Shown here: piece by piece, positions 5,798-6,375 of the stretch
Numbering within the stretch: position 1 is the stretch's first letter
Layout: every line of letters begins with the position of its first letter
Assembly (NCBI GenBank): GCA_004524425.1
Contig: SDNN01000168.1
Coordinates: forward strand, 1-6,375
Reading direction: 5' to 3'
Source of the DNA: Promethearchaeota archaeon
GTDB taxonomy: Archaea; Asgardarchaeota; Lokiarchaeia; Sigynarchaeales; SOKP01
Length of the DNA stretch: 6,375 bases
Notes under the pieces: model-generated
The model's database searches: none
Told to the model about the DNA's origin: nothing
Seen by the model: the letters and a program-made list of their open reading frames with translations, nothing else
Position numbers and translations under genes: made by a program

Positions 5798-6375
5798 ATG
5801 TCTGCATATGATTACACATTTAAAGTGTTATTATTAGGAGATGCAAGCGCAGAAAAAAGCGCTCTTACTAAGCGATATTGTTATAATATATTTAATCCCT
5901 CCGAGAAGTTAACTATCGGGGTTGATTTTCATGTTAAACTCGTTGAATTTCAAAATAAAAGGATTAAACTGCAGATATGGGATGTTGGAGGAGAAGAACG
6001 CTTTAGATTCCTTTTACCTAGCTATTGTTTAGGTGCGAATGCAGCCTTTTTGCTCTATGATATTACCAGACCAAAGAGTCTCGATAATATAAGAGAATGG
6101 GTTAATATACTGCGTCAAAAAGGAGGTAAAATCCCAATTATGTTAATTGGGACTAAACTTGAGCTTAGAGAAGAGAAACACCGAGTTTCAAGAGAATATG
6201 GAATTAAAGTTGCTAAAAAAAATAAATTAAATGGATTTGCAGAAGTTTCTGCCAAAACAGGACAAAATGTTAATAAGGTTTTTGAAGTATTGACAGAATT
6301 AGCATTAGATTGTACAGAAGGCAAAGATTTTAATCAATTTATCATAACGGATGGCACTCATTATGAAGATGCTAA
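5798..6375 (+). CDS. Rab/Ras-like small GTPase with altered nucleotide-binding motifs (partial, 3' end outside window)
   Basis: 192 codons are visible with no stop; the G domain (about 6-172) is complete and a C-terminal tail continues past the edge. Rab-type marks: TIGVDF (39-44; switch I threonine T39), KLQIWD (57-62), GEERFR (65-70) and LYDIT (86-90). G1 reads GDASAEKSAL (14-23): Lys20 and Ser21 are kept, but the glycine before the lysine (Ras G15) is Glu19. G3 is DVGGEE, with Glu66 at the catalytic glutamine (Ras Q61). G4 is TKLE (119-122) instead of NKxD. G5 SAK (151-153) is normal. Known: these residues set phosphate binding, hydrolysis and guanine specificity. Inference: a slow, unusual or nucleotide-independent GTPase homologue. 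No prenylation cysteine is seen in the visible tail. The start ATG follows AGGA closely (5792-5795). Asgard genomes carry many such GTPases, which is the main taxonomic clue here. Confidence 0.9.
   Translation, partial: MSAYDYTFKVLLLGDASAEKSALTKRYCYNIFNPSEKLTIGVDFHVKLVEFQNKRIKLQIWDVGGEERFRFLLPSYCLGANAAFLLYDITRPKSLDNIREWVNILRQKGGKIPIMLIGTKLELREEKHRVSREYGIKVAKKNKLNGFAEVSAKTGQNVNKVFEVLTELALDCTEGKDFNQFIITDGTHYEDA

Noticed and set aside
6115..6324. 69-codon open frame on the minus strand within the GTPase gene
   Set aside because: Antisense to the G4-G5 part of the GTPase; low-complexity translation and no start signal.

Overview
The window looks like chromosomal DNA of an archaeon, most likely an Asgard archaeon of the low-GC Lokiarchaeia/Heimdallarchaeia kind. 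Three things point there: the DNA is strongly AT-rich; intergenic regions carry archaeal-type TATA boxes (such as ATATAAAT) at suitable distances from start codons; and the right edge holds a Ras/Rab-like small GTPase with eukaryote-style Rab family motifs. The assignment is an inference from gene content, since no rRNA or other taxonomic marker is present. No tRNA, CRISPR array, insertion sequence or integrase was seen.

Layout, left to right. Bases 1-728 (minus strand) are the N-terminal 242 codons of a PLP-dependent fold-type III enzyme of the D-threonine aldolase / amino acid deaminase family, cut by the window edge. Bases 782-3452 (minus strand) hold two tandem, overlapping paralogues. 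Each has an N-terminal membrane anchor, eight WD40/PQQ-like propeller repeats predicted to lie outside the cell, a second membrane helix, and a short charged cytosolic tail ending in the same LDKxYxxW motif. A 161-bp divergent promoter region follows. Bases 3614-4405 (plus) encode a multi-pass membrane protein of the long TspO/MBR (tryptophan-rich sensory protein) type. Bases 4522-5589 (plus) encode a saccharopine dehydrogenase-like NAD(P)-binding oxidoreductase. Bases 5798-6375 (plus) are the first 192 codons of the Rab-like GTPase, cut by the window edge.

The two propeller genes almost certainly work together: they are paralogous, translationally overlapping and share a tail motif. They look like a pair of cell-surface sensors or scaffolds signalling to, or docking on, a cytosolic partner. 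The other genes have their own promoter-like signals and no evident common pathway, so this is not one operon. The points most worth following are the propeller pair with its tail motif, and the GTPase, which keeps Rab-type switch motifs but has substitutions in the P-loop (Gly to Glu), the catalytic glutamine (to Glu) and the guanine-recognition motif (TKLE in place of NKxD).
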